Part shown: positions 1 to 10,165 of the stretch, piece after piece
How the letters are laid out: the number at the start of each line of letters is the position of its first letter
How positions within the stretch are numbered: position 1 is the first letter of the stretch
Assembly (NCBI GenBank): GCA_033239525.1
Contig: BSYO01000023.1
Coordinates: 15,308,763-15,372,762, forward strand
Length of the DNA: 64,000 nt
Direction of reading: 5' to 3'
Origin: Nepenthes gracilis
Lineage: Eukaryota; Streptophyta; Magnoliopsida; Caryophyllales; Nepenthaceae
Position numbers and translations under genes: made by a program
The notes under the pieces: model-generated
What the model saw: the letters and a program-made list of their open reading frames with translations, nothing else
Database searches by the model: none
Told to the model about the DNA's origin: nothing

Positions 1-1219
1 TGATCACCGTCGCTATACTTCCTCTTTCCTACAGCCGGGAAAGAGCGAGGCTGTTCGGTCTGCTTGGGACGCTTAGCCTCGTTGGCCTCCTCTACCGCTG
101 CGTAGGACCTGGTGATGGTTTTTGCTTCCCAAAAGGTCTATAGATTCTTATGCGCCAGGTGCCTAAAGAAATTTTTATATGTCAACATAGAGATAAAACT
201 GCCCAATTTCATATGCTCTGTGAATCTTGGGATCCGCCTAACTTCTACCATGAAGCGATCCAGAAACTTTTACGGATTCTCCTCGTGCTTCTACTTGATA
301 TGCGATAGGTGCTAGGGCTGCTTCTCCTCTCAACGGCTGGAGGCATACTGTGACAGGAAAAGGTCAGTCAGTTCTCAAAAGTTTTGGATTGAATCCGATG
401 GGAGATGATGGAACCAAATACGTGTGTCCCCCTTTAAGGTATGTGGGAAGCAGCGACACATGGCCATGTCCCCCAACCCTTGTAGACCCAGATAGGTGCG
501 AAAGTGGGCAAGGTGGTCAATAGGATCAGCGCTCCCATTGTACGAGTCAAGGGTTTTCATTTTGAATTTTGCGGGCATGGGACGACTTAAGATCTCCACT
601 GTGAAAGGAGATCTATCTAGATCTGTCGCACACTCATTGCGGTTCTAGATTTTCTCCCGTCCTAGATCTGTTCGAGCTGCACTGGCTAATCTTTTGAAGT
701 TGAGAAATGTTCTCAACTCTGTCCTTACTCTGGTGTGGCCAGTAGCTGGCTGGTTACTACCTCCAGTGGATCTGACGAATCAGGAGGCTCCTTCTTCGAC
801 TCGAGGCTTTGAGTCCGCCCGAGTATATCAGGGGTTTCTTCGCTTCGGACTTTCGTTGCGAGTCATGCTACCTGAATGTCCCTTTAGTCTGAGTCAGCTT
901 TGGGCCTGTGAGGGCTCTAGCATCTGAGTGTTGGCCGGCCTTTTGGATTTCCTCGCCGGTTTCTTCTTCCTTTGGCCTCCTCTCATGGTGGCCGGCACAA
1001 GGACTTTGTTGGCGAAGCCTCCTACTGTGCATGCTCCTATAGGGAGCAAAATATTTGGAGCATCTTATTCGTATTCTACATGTGCTCCACCAGATTTTGG
1101 AAGAAGGGTGCAGGTACCCCATTGACAATCTCGTTGACCAGGATACCCACAGCGCGGTCCTGATCCGATGAGGTCACGTCTCTGGTGGGGTCGCTGGCTT
1201 GTGTCCTTGTGTTTACCAT
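1..1219 (-). pseudogene. gag fragment of a Tat-like Ty3/gypsy element, truncated by the window edge
   Basis: Retrotransposon Gag, the structural protein that packages element RNA in cytoplasmic particles. Read on the minus strand it starts at the ATG ending at 1219 (MVNTRTQAS), the same opening as gag of element B at 43111 (MVNTRTRAS). After a degenerate stretch with stops and frameshifts, a well preserved capsid block lies at 375-599: PAKFKMKTLDSYNGSADP, then DHLAHF, then LKGDTRIWFHHLP. These match the B capsid (KVYDGSVDPMDHLNHF, LTLKGDARMWFYGMP). Several in-frame stops separate the N-terminal part from the capsid block, so it is not functional as read. The element continues beyond base 1, so pol cannot be judged. 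Lineage is inferred from the gag type and from the PBS; confidence is good for gag and moderate for Tat. Confidence 0.75.
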
Positions 1220-1297
1220 TTTAGTTGATGATACAAACATTGACGGTGATGCTGAGGAAAGTATCTGAGCAAGGTGGTAGGCTTTTTGTAAGCGTTT

Positions 1298-1314
1298 TTC
1301 ACAGATAGCGCCAA
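1298..1314 (-). promoter_or_regulatory. primer-binding site of the minus-strand Tat-like element
   Basis: On the minus strand this reads TTGGCGCTATCTGTGA, a close variant of the PBS directly after the 5' LTR of element A (TTGGCGCCGTCTGTGG at 8699). It would prime minus-strand DNA synthesis from a host tRNA. It fixes the inner edge of the LTR at about 1315 and shows that the LTR to its right is the 5' LTR. Confidence 0.7.
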
Positions 1315-2309
1315 TAATGCATCTTGGAACCAAATTTCGAATGGGTTTGGGTTACGTTGATCGTTGAATCTGGCTCCATCCACCCACCACTGAAACAAAC
1401 AAGGGGTCAGGTGCTGGCGGGGTATTGTCCTATCGAAAATATTTCGACTCTCAAATCAGTAAAACAGCCTTCCAAGAATCGGGAAGATAGGGGAAAAAGA
1501 TGAATGAGGAGAAAAACAGAGAGTGCTTGTGGTGAAGATATGGCTCTCGCCTAGAGAGGATAAGGTTGCTCGTGAGAAGCATTGGTTCCTGTCCCAGGAT
1601 TCCTAGGAATCGTTGTGACAGGAGAGAAAGAGAGCGTGGGCATCCTGTGAGTATAAGAGCTTGAAATGACGCAATGTGAGCTCTATGGGATTCCTCCTGG
1701 CAAAAGGAGCACAAGCTTGAAAGCGATTTAAGTTGATGTGAGAGCGTTTGTTCGCTGCAGAAAAGCCTGTCCTAGAGTATAGACTCTATGGCCTTCTTAT
1801 AGTTGAGAAGTTGAGTATCCTTCCTTAGGTAAGAGTGCTTGATTCCAATGCTGTGCTGGTCCAACTTCCTTTCTCGGCGCTGACATTAGTGACGGTGACG
1901 ATTCCTTAGGAGGATCGCCTTCCTTCTGTGTTTTTGTAACAGTTAGGTTTTACAGTAAACGGGGGAGAGAATCCAGCATTTTTCTCATGGAGTGCGCGTT
2001 GAATCTACTGGTGACCGTTGTCCTGGAAGTTGCCTTTCGGGAGAGCGCAAAATCAGGGAAGGAGGCCGTTGCTAGTCGTGGACGAGAATGCAAGCCAAAT
2101 TACGCCTAGCCCACATAAGGCTTACTCATGGGCCGGCCTACTGTAGTGTTACCGATCAATAGAAATGTTGACAGTCCTTTACGCTAGCTGCCCGTCCTTA
2201 CGCTACTCTCTCCTTTTTCTTTCGTCCGGTCAACAGTTCGCGTTGGCCGTCCGAACTTTTGTGGGCCCTTGTGGTTTTGGGCCGCTCTCCTTCTTGGGCC
2301 AGCAGCCCA
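1315..2309 (-). repeat. 5' LTR of the minus-strand Tat-like element (outer edge approximate)
   Basis: About 1 kb between the PBS and a GGCCC-rich outer segment (2250-2310, minus-strand TGGGCTGCTGGCCC). GGCCC-rich starts are also seen in the LTRs of elements A and B (TGTTGGG then GGCCC motifs). The inner edge is set by the PBS. The outer edge is inferred, because no target duplication or second LTR is in the window. No host coding sequence is visible inside. Confidence 0.55.
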
Positions 2310-4187
2310 CTGTTATCGAAGAACATTGTTAAGAAAGTGGAAGCATTTCACTGAGCTTTTCCTTGTAAATTGCATGATTTGATAAGTTTGGGCCAAATTA
2401 TTTTCTTACATTGAAACCCATCGCTTCACATCTTCCACATACTTACTCAGTTTCAATTAATTGTTTACTTAGATAATCAACCTTTTCTGTTATTGTTTAC
2501 TCCACTTTAATTGTTTGGTTCACCTTAAAGCTTCAATCCCTATTATACTCCGTTGCTCTTGCTAGGGGAATTTCTTTCATGAGCAGTTGATTTTATAAGA
2601 AATCAAATACATTTCATATATATTCGACATCAATTTTGATTCCTTTTTAACATTAGTTGCTCGTATTTTGGTAACTTTTTTTCAAGAGTAGAGGCTTTTA
2701 GAATTATTGAAAATCATAATCTATAATACTTGGTCTGAATAAGATTAAATGGCCTAAAATGTGATTAAAATTGAATGTTGACCAAAGCGGTAGAAAGCGG
2801 AGCAAATACCCCAAGAAAGTATTGATTATCTTAATTGATGATTAGTTCAAAATTAGTTAGTTGATTGAAAGCTTGAATTGATAGATTAATCAAATGAGTG
2901 AGGTCAGGAATAAATTTTAGTTTATTTTATGATTTAAAAAAATTTGAGTCCAATACTTTAACACCTGAAATATATACATGTATTAAAACAAAAGAGAGAA
3001 AGAAAATAAAATAAAAAGTATGCATTTAAAATTTTTGGTGCTGACATAAAATAAAAGATAATTAATAACTGTATGAAGACATTCAGCTGTAACGTCTTTT
3101 ACTCTTGGAGGAAAGGTAACAAATAATGCCACGAAGAGGCTAGTGTCGCCTTCGTCGTTAATATCAAAGAAACTTTTGCTTTCCCTGTGAGATTTTCACC
3201 ACTTAATCTTATATATTTTAGATATTCTGTTAGAAAATAATGACAATATAACCTATATTGTACAAAATTTTAGGAATAATGTCTTATTCATCTTGTTTAA
3301 ATGAGCTACAATTTATACGTAGAAAAATTTTACTTTAAGTATTTATAATAATGAAAATTATTATATGGTACAAATGTTATTTTATCAATCTTGTAGTTGA
3401 TTTTATAATATTAAAACTTGATTTATTTTTTATATTTCAAATCTAGTTGGATTGTTTAAACTTAGAAATTATTGTTGAGGGTTCGGAACATCATGATGTA
3501 GAAAACGGGTAAATTTATATTTATTGCAAAATAAGCCTAATATTTCTTGGCTTAAAAGAACCTATTATCTAAATTATTAGATACTAATATATATATATAT
3601 ATATATCTCTATTCCAATTATTTAATTTGACAAGATGTAGTGATAAATAATGATTCATTTAATAACCTATATTACGGTAATTTTTATTACAGGTTGACAA
3701 AAGTTATCAGGATTTATTCAAAATTGAATTTGAGAATGAGGTAGCAGACACGTGGATGATACCTGCCTTACTGGTACATAATCGTTCATCCCTCGCAGGC
3801 TCTTTTTCTCTTTTTGTCTGTTCTTAGTTTTTTCATTTCTCTTATTTGTTATTTTTTTCTTTTACACTTTTTTATTTTATTTTGATTTTTTTATTATTCA
3901 TTCTTATGCGTTCCTGATTCTCGAGTTATAATGCAGATTACAGGGTCTTCTGCTCTTTCACTACGGGTTAAACTAGATTGGATTTGGTCTTTGTTGCTCT
4001 TAACTTGGAATCTGAGTACCACAAATTACAAACATGAAGTCGGATGATAGTGGGAGGTGTTCCCGCCGTAAATCTTCCGATACTCAAGTCATAAACCTGT
4101 AGCGTCCCGGCAACCGCGCTGTAGATATTATGCTTTGGATGCCTTTTTGTTTCCAAACCAAAAAAACAAACAAGTGATTTTGTTTCT
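2310..4187. other. AT-rich intergenic sequence, nothing recognised
   Basis: Strongly AT-rich with scattered short ORFs only. It holds a TA dinucleotide microsatellite at about 3589-3607 and a pyrimidine-rich T tract at about 3798-3900. I see no convincing gene, RNA or element terminus. Confidence 0.6.
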
Positions 4188-5107
4188 TGTTGCACGACTT
4201 CTACCGCCCCCAAAATGCATCTACAAAGGAAAGGTTGCCCAGTTGCTCCAACCTCGAGTCAAGGAGAAAGAGCCTAAGCTCGCGCCATGACATTCGGTAC
4301 GTCCTCCCTGAACCAGATCCAAGCGCAGTACGAAGCTCCCCTGAAATGAAGCCAGTCATGACTTCATACCAACAGGGAGCTCGCGGCACTTCACCAATGG
4401 CGCTCGTAAAGGTGCTCAAGCCCCTTAAGCAGAATTGGAGTGGGATTCCTTGAGAAGCAATCAGGCATCAGGGTAGAGTGCAATACAGTGCTTCCCCGAA
4501 GGAAGCCGGCTAACGTCCTCCATGGTGCGCCATCTCATTAAACCTGTCAGGTCTCCTCGGGCCCTTCCGTACTTAGTGGCCCACCAATATGATCAAGAAG
4601 AGTCAGGCCCAACAGGCCCCGCGCTCATTCCGGCGCATTCTGGGAAATCTCCAAATATCACTAAGGCCCACGAACATCTCCAAACCGCTTTTCGCGGGCG
4701 CACCTCTAAGCCGTCCTTCCTGGGGGCACCCCCGAATGAGGATATCCCTAAGCCGCTCTCCGTGGGCGCACCTCTAAGTCACCCTCCACGGGCGCACCAG
4801 TAAACCACCCATATATCGGGTGCATCCATGGAACTCAAGCCTCCAAATACATTCCTCTCATACTCCTCTCATTCTTGCATCTTAAGCATGCATTCCTCAG
4901 TTTATTGTAGAAAGTTTCTGACTTGAGTGTCGGAGTGTCGGTGAGGGACAACCCCCCATTGGCCGTTGACCTCTTGTTTGTTAGCTGTGTTGTGCAGGTC
5001 CCTGTTTTATAGAGACGGAAACTAGACCCACTCGAGATCGCTTTAGGTGGACGATAAACCCGAAGGCTCCCTAATCCGTACAACACTTGCGGACCCAGGA
5101 CACAACA
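4188..5107 (+). repeat. LTR of a Tat-like element ('D')
   Basis: Starts TGTTGC and ends ACACAACA, so it has the inverted TGTTG/CAACA ends expected of an LTR, and it is followed at once by a PBS. The right half carries a block of short direct repeats (4690-4800, variants of GGGCGCACCTCTAAG) and the U5-like signature TTCTGACTTGAGTGTCGG at about 4915. The same signature recurs in the LTRs near 35975, 50888 and 53862. No partner 3' LTR is in the window, so the left edge rests only on the terminal motif. Confidence 0.55.
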
Positions 5108-5127
5108 TTGGTGTCGTCTATGGAAAC
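5108..5127 (+). promoter_or_regulatory. primer-binding site of element D
   Basis: TTGGTGTCGTCTATGGAAAC directly follows the LTR end ACAACA. It aligns with the PBS of A (TTGGCGCCGTCTGTGGAAA) and B (TTGGTGCCGTTTGTGGGAA), so D is plus-strand and of the same broad lineage. Confidence 0.65.
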
Positions 5128-5233
5128 GCGATAAAAAGTTTAGCGTCTCCCTTCAATATTCAATCTCACGTATAAAGACGGACTGCACTCAAGTTCTAGC
5201 CAACACTATGGCTCAACCATAGCGTCCTATGGT

Positions 5234-5597
5234 GACGATCCCACATTGGGTAGCCATGCCCGGGGGCTTCGTTCCTTAACTCCAGGACGAACAGAGAAGA
5301 TCAACACCCTAAGAGTGAATTATTTCCTCGGCTGGAGTGAAGTAACTCGTTGCGACGACCCCTCATCGGTTAGCCATGCTTGGGGGCTCCATCCTCTAAC
5401 TCCAAGATGGTCAAGGGATATTAGCGTCACACATGCGAGCTGCTATATCAGCCAGAGGCAAAGTCACCCATGGCAACGACCCCCTTTGTGGGTAGCTATG
5501 CGGACGAACGATCGACCCCGGGCATGAAAAACACTTGCTATCCAGCAGGGTATATTGGATCCATGTTCCCCGGACCATTCACACCTGCTGGAAGGTG
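5234..5597. repeat. 121-bp tandem repeat, two full units and a partial third
   Basis: Units begin at 5234, 5355 and 5476 with ACGAYCCC, followed by a copy of the TAGCCATGCCCGGGGGCT motif and a TAACTCCA motif. The spacing is exactly 121 bp twice. The third unit diverges after about 35 bp. The non-coding 3' part of Tat/Ogre elements is known to breed such repeats. Confidence 0.7.
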
Positions 5598-6934
5598 TAG
5601 TGCTGGGGGCTTTACCACTCAGCTCCCTGGCGACAAAAAAAAAGCCAACATTGTCAAAGGATCTGCCGTACGCTACCCAGCCAATCTAGACAAAAGATCA
5701 GACCCCCCAGAGCATAGGGGCCATAGGCCAAGGTGCCTAGCAGAGTCCTCCGACGACCCTCCGAAGCGATACACACAGACTATGCGGGATCCCTGATAGC
5801 TTCAATTTAAGAGACTTCTCGAAAGAGGCTAGGCCGCCAGATGCGTAGGATCAAGATACCCCTGGTATTCTTTGTTGTACAGTGCCGCACTGTAATGTCG
5901 CTCATCCTTGACTTATATATGAGAAATAATGCCTCCTTTTGCATCAGTGTCTCCCAGTGCGATTTTAGAGATTATATCTAGTGTTTTTCAACCAAGCTTG
6001 TAAAGCTATTGTCGCCAAGTTCCAATCCAGGCGCCTTCTTGTGCTGTGCTCGTCCTCTTGGGAGGATGTCGTCGCAGCTTGCACGAACAATGGGAAGCTC
6101 AATACGGTAGGGCGGACGTCATAGCAAGTCTTGTGGAGCCTCACTGAGGGCCAGCTGGGTTTTCAGGCCACAACAGCCGGACTCTGAGTCTAGGTCGTTT
6201 CGCACGCAGTTCTTGCATTAAGAGCTCGACCCCTGCTCAGGTCGTCATCGCCTTCCGGTGCTCAATCCTAGCCCATGACCATTGTAGACTGAATGTGCTC
6301 TCTTCTTCAGTAGAAGGTCGTCGCACACTTGCAATTTTACCCCCTAAGGTTTTGTTGACCACAGATTGGAGACTTTAGAAGTGCCCATGCCTGATGTTTT
6401 GACCGCCTGAGTCGTTGGCGTGAAGCCTGCTTGGCGGACCGCACGGGTCCTTTTGACACAGTAGTATATACCTATCATGCGGGCAGAACAAACATAAAAA
6501 ATATAACAGTAGTATATACTAACAGACTCATATACACTAATTGCTCATGTGCAAGTGTGTATGGAATATGTGCAGTGTATTAAGTATAAGACGTATATGA
6601 ATGTGCAATGTGCCAGTGTGTTATAGAAATTCTTAGAGAAAGTCATGAAATCGTCGCAGTAGCCGGATTGTGTAGGTACTTCTTCTCTGCCTTGGCTAAT
6701 CAGTAGGTGCGCACATAGTATCGGTAATGAGACCGGTAACAAATATCCTAAATTCTCGAACTACTTAGTGAATCAAAACTCTCTAAGAATCTTATTCTAC
6801 TATTATGACTAAAAAACGTATATTTACGCTCCTAATAGTTGGGTAAATATTACAATGTTACCCAATATTCATGGTATCTTCATTATTCTTACAGTTTTTT
6901 TAAAATCATGTGAGTTTTGAGTTTTTAGATTGCA

Positions 6935-7114
6935 ATGAACAATATGACGAATTTAGGTTACAATGAAGCATACTTGAGGCTGAGTGGTACGGACACAGAG
7001 GCAGGAGCTGAAGTGGCACAGTTTGTTTGTGTTGCGCCTGACCGTGCAAGGGAAAAGGCAACATGCATTAGACAGAATTCAATTGTATATTTGCAACATC
7101 TGCAAGTTGGATGA
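6935..7114 (+). CDS. possible orphan exon or small ORF of 59 residues, unidentified
   Basis: I do not recognise this. An open frame starts at an ATG (MNNMTNLGYNEAYLRL) and runs to a stop at 7112-7114. Just upstream is a splice-acceptor-like GAGTTTTTAG. The composition (GTDTEAGAEVAQF, then APDRAREKAT) looks like a soluble globular protein and unlike the retroelement proteins around it. Base composition is also more balanced than in the flanks. It could be a host exon whose neighbours lie outside the window or were destroyed, or a chance ORF. No partner exon was found up to element A, 630 bp downstream. Confidence 0.3.
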   Translation: MNNMTNLGYNEAYLRLSGTDTEAGAEVAQFVCVAPDRAREKATCIRQNSIVYLQHLQVG

Positions 7115-7743
7115 GCTGTCTGCCTTTTTGTGCCTTGTTTTTGCACCCAAAAGGAGTCGGCAAACTAGGGTTACCTGAAATTTCCTTCCTTTCTATTCAT
7201 AAAATTTGACTTGGACTTGAGCGAAGAAAAGTCTTAAGTAATGATTTTCTAAATGGGTGAAAATAGATAGGTTTCTATCATTGTTAAATTTCAGGGTTTG
7301 ATGGTTTAAGATCAAACATTCTGTTATTCACTGTTGACTACTTTTGTGGTTAGATTGCTGATATTTTTGTTAGGTATATCTCAATATCCTAAAACTTTTC
7401 CTTTCTATGGCTTCAAATTTATCACGTATAACCATGAGATTTACATTTTCATTACCATTGGCTTCATTTTTTGGTTTGGCAGTCAGGTTCCATCAATTTC
7501 TTATGATCTGAGACATGAAATGGGTTGTGTAATCATCAAAGATACGCCTTGAAGTGTTATATTTTGTTCACAACCATAAGCTTGCCGTCAAGATTATCAC
7601 AATGTCTTAGAACTTCAGGGCCATATCTAATAATTATGAAATCCAAGGGTATTTAAAATAAAAAAGCTAAACTATTTGTTTACCGGCTACCTTATTCCAA
7701 GTTTTGACACATATTTGGAGTATGATTAATTCTTGGCACCTAT
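7115..7743. other. unassigned flank left of element A
   Basis: AT-rich. A 7334-7552 reading frame exists but shows no recognisable motif. The segment is the left side of the insertion site of element A; the pre-insertion sequence would join ...ACCTATACTGC to TATGACAAAG at 13648. Confidence 0.5.
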
Positions 7744-7748
7744 ACTGC
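7744..7748. repeat. target-site duplication, left of element A
   Basis: ACTGC here and the identical ACTGC at 13643-13647 flank the TGTTGGG...GCAACA element exactly. Five base pairs is the usual length for plant Ty3/gypsy integration. Confidence 0.9.
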
Positions 7749-8698
7749 TGTTGGGCCCCAGTATAGAGGCCCATAAAAGCACGGCCCAGGAGAAGGGCCC
7801 AAATAAGAGGCCCAGAGATACTTTCACAAGCTAAGGAAATCAGATGGCCCAAGTAAGAAGCCCAAGGGCCGAGAGCCCAATAAGTCTTAGAACTGGCCGA
7901 GAGGCCAGGAAGAGACGTTCGGAATTTTTCCCAGAATGACCTCCAAGAGCCGCTTCATCTCACGAGTCCACAAACTCACGAGGAACATCACAACTGGACG
8001 GGGACCGCTCGTTCATGACCGGGAATGCCAGCTAGGCTACTTCGGCTCTCCCAAAAAAGCTTGCATTCTTCTGCCGCCACCGTCTCAGGGGGCACGTCTA
8101 GTCAAATCGGGGGCTGATATTCGATCCTGTCGCCGACACACTCGAATCTTTGCGGCCGGCGTCCCGCATGCCACTCCCCACGCGTCAACAGCATTAAAGG
8201 GAGTCGGTGGATTAGCTCTTCAATCGCCGGATGGACGCCACGTGTCTTCTCCCCAACTACTCGTTTCCCACTATAAATACTCAATAAAACCCCTCTCAAA
8301 AGGGACACACATACACAGAAAGAGAGAGGCGGAGACCAAGACTTCAACCGGACACTCTCTCTCCCCAAGACTAATTCCACAAAGAAGAGTAAAAGGCTCC
8401 CAGTGAGCATAGCTTTCCAAAAGAGAAACACTGTATGAGAGGTAGGGAAGGGATTAACCCACACAACTGTAATTTGTAAAGACTTCAACCCAAATAGTGA
8501 AGCACGTTCAGGGCCCTGAGCCTCGTGGTTTTTTCTCCCCATTCAAGATGTGGTTTTTCACGTAAAACATCCGGTCTCAATCTTCATCTCGTGTCCAACA
8601 CCTCAAATACTTGTGTTGCATCCGATTGGACGCCGCGGATCCAACACTCCTTATCAACGAGCCTGGCTCTGAGGGATCCGCGGAACCAGAACGCAACA
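7749..8698 (+). repeat. 5' LTR of element A
   Basis: Begins TGTTGGGCCCC, ends ACGCAACA, 950 bp. The U3 part has repeated GGCCC/AAGCCC motifs. A TATAAATA box is at 8272-8279. The partner LTR at 12702 keeps the same box. Confidence 0.93.
8272..8279 (+). promoter_or_regulatory. TATA box of the element A LTR
   Basis: CACTATAAATACTC lies in the middle of the LTR and is conserved in the 3' LTR. A TATAAATA in the same context occurs in the B LTR (42683). It would direct transcription of gag-side RNA toward the interior. Confidence 0.6.
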
Positions 8699-8717
8699 TT
8701 GGCGCCGTCTGTGGAAA
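8699..8717 (+). promoter_or_regulatory. primer-binding site of element A
   Basis: TTGGCGCCGTCTGTGGAAA abuts the LTR end. TGGCGCC-type sites are used by Tat/Ogre and Athila elements of plants. The exact tRNA cannot be settled by eye. Confidence 0.75.
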
Positions 8718-8773
8718 GGAAGAACAAAAAACTCACGACTTCCCACTCTCCCACAACAAGCAACGCCCCACCG

Positions 8774-9561
8774 ATGTTCGGCAGGCAAGGCGGGGCGTCC
8801 ACCCCGGGAGGAGGAGCGCCACGGCGGATGTCTCCGTCGGGCGGAGTAAGCGGCGGCCCCAGCACCGCGTGTGCGCAGCCGCGCGAAAGTGGACAGCCTC
8901 AAGAGCCGGTCCGCAACCTCTAGGAGAAGGCGGCGGCAGTCTAGGCCCACGCTCCGAAAGCCCGCGCCAAACGGCGTTCCAGAGATAGCAGTCGGCGCAG
9001 GCTCCAGGCGAGTTAAGGGATTACCTCAATAGAAAGAAGTCAATGAGCCCGGCCCCATCAAAGAAGGGGCTCAAGAGGCTCTGGAAGACTGTCTTTAGAC
9101 CCAAGGCCGGCGAAGCAACTCAGCCGGTAGAACGAGAAGACCCCCTGCCCCCGCGGACAAGGGAAGGAAGGAAAAGGCCGAGCACCCACCAGAAGACCCA
9201 ACGACCTTCCGGGCACGATAAGCCCGAGCAGATGGTCCTTGGGGGAGAAAGGCACTCAGGCCCATTGGCCTTCACTGACTCCCTCACCAACATCCTGAGG
9301 CAAATCAGGGACGATGAGTTCCTAAGATGGCCCAAGGCGTTGAAGAACCCAGAAGGAGGTGACCAGTGGGAATACTGCCATTACCATGGCAGCGCAAGCA
9401 CACGACACCGAGGATCGCATTTAAGCTCAGGCGGAAATCGAGCGGCCGTAATGGAAGGGTATCTCGATAAACTTCACCCTGAACATGCGCGCCCGGAGCA
9501 GCGAGACGGGCCGATCACGCCGCTCGAAGGGCAAGGCCATAATGGGCGCGGACTGACGTAA
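8774..9561 (+). pseudogene. gag remnant of element A with the capsid core deleted
   Basis: A gag N-terminus begins at the ATG at 8774 (MFGRQGGASTPGG) and stops at 8923. A second piece in another frame contains ELRDYLNRKKS near 9007, the equivalent of ELRHYLNKKKA in B gag. A third open stretch from 9043 to 9561 ends with the C-terminal gag module: RQIRDDEFLRWPKALKNPEG, then YCHYHGSAS, a zinc-binding-type segment whose B counterpart is YCDYHRSGGHNTEDC. The whole capsid block present in B (DHLNHF to EAEAVARAY, about 150 residues) is absent. The protein as read therefore cannot build a particle. It is expected to depend on a helper element's Gag. Confidence 0.7.
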
Positions 9562-9723
9562 AAAAAAAAAAGAGAGAGAGAAAGAAACAGAAAAAGCCCT
9601 GGGGACCACTCAATGTAAGAAAAAATGTACCTTAATAAAAACGTACATTCGTTACCTTTACCATGAAGCGTTCCCGTACTCTCTCGTCGACATTAAAGCA
9701 ACTCACAGCATTCAACAAACAAA

Positions 9724-9835
9724 ACTTGGGCGCCAAGCCGAGTAACCCAGCGGTCGGACCCCAGTGGTCAAACAACAAAACTTGGGCGCCAACCCGAGCG
9801 ACCCCAGCGGTCGGACCCCAGTGGTCAGGCAACAG
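9724..9835. repeat. 56-bp tandem repeat, two units, in element A
   Basis: ACTTGGGCGCCAA starts at 9724 and again at 9780, with nearly identical sequence through CGGTCGGACCCCAGTGGTCA. A degenerate third unit may follow to about 9890. It sits between gag and the antisense gene, the same place as the 42-bp array of element B. Confidence 0.75.
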
Positions 9836-10165
9836 AAACCCAAAAGCTCGGCTGTGACCAAGCAGTCCCAGAGGCCAGGCGACGAAAATAAAGCCGAAAA
9901 GCTAAATGCTAGAAATCCCTAAGAGGACTGCATGCCCAAGTCTAAAAAGGCAAAGGGTCGAGCACCCAAAGGGAGTCACCCTCTTGAAACAAGGAAGTTA
10001 GGCGCTGTATGACGCGCCGCAAAAAAAAAAAGAGAACACGCACGTACAAACAAGACACAAAAAGAAACGTCCGAAACTTTAAAGCGAAAATGACAAAGTC
10101 TTATTCACAAAGATGATTTTCTGTATAAGTATGACAAAACAAAATGAGAAAAAGGGGGCAACATA

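Larger units (their letters stand above)
5108..6470 (+). mobile_element. internal remnant of element D, no gag-pol recognisable
   Basis: GC-richer than the DNA on either side and continuous with the D LTR and PBS. Apart from the 121-bp repeats I find no capsid, protease, reverse transcriptase or integrase motif on either strand. The GC-rich character stops near 6470. A 14-base motif ACAGTAGTATATAC occurs at about 6460 and again at about 6503, close to that edge. The element therefore looks like an internally deleted fragment lacking a 3' LTR. Confidence 0.45.

Noticed and set aside
8102..8542. 146-residue minus-strand ORF, repeated as a 149-residue ORF at 13037-13486
   Set aside because: Both copies lie inside the two LTRs of element A at homologous positions. 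The protein duplication simply reflects the LTR pair, and no domain is visible.
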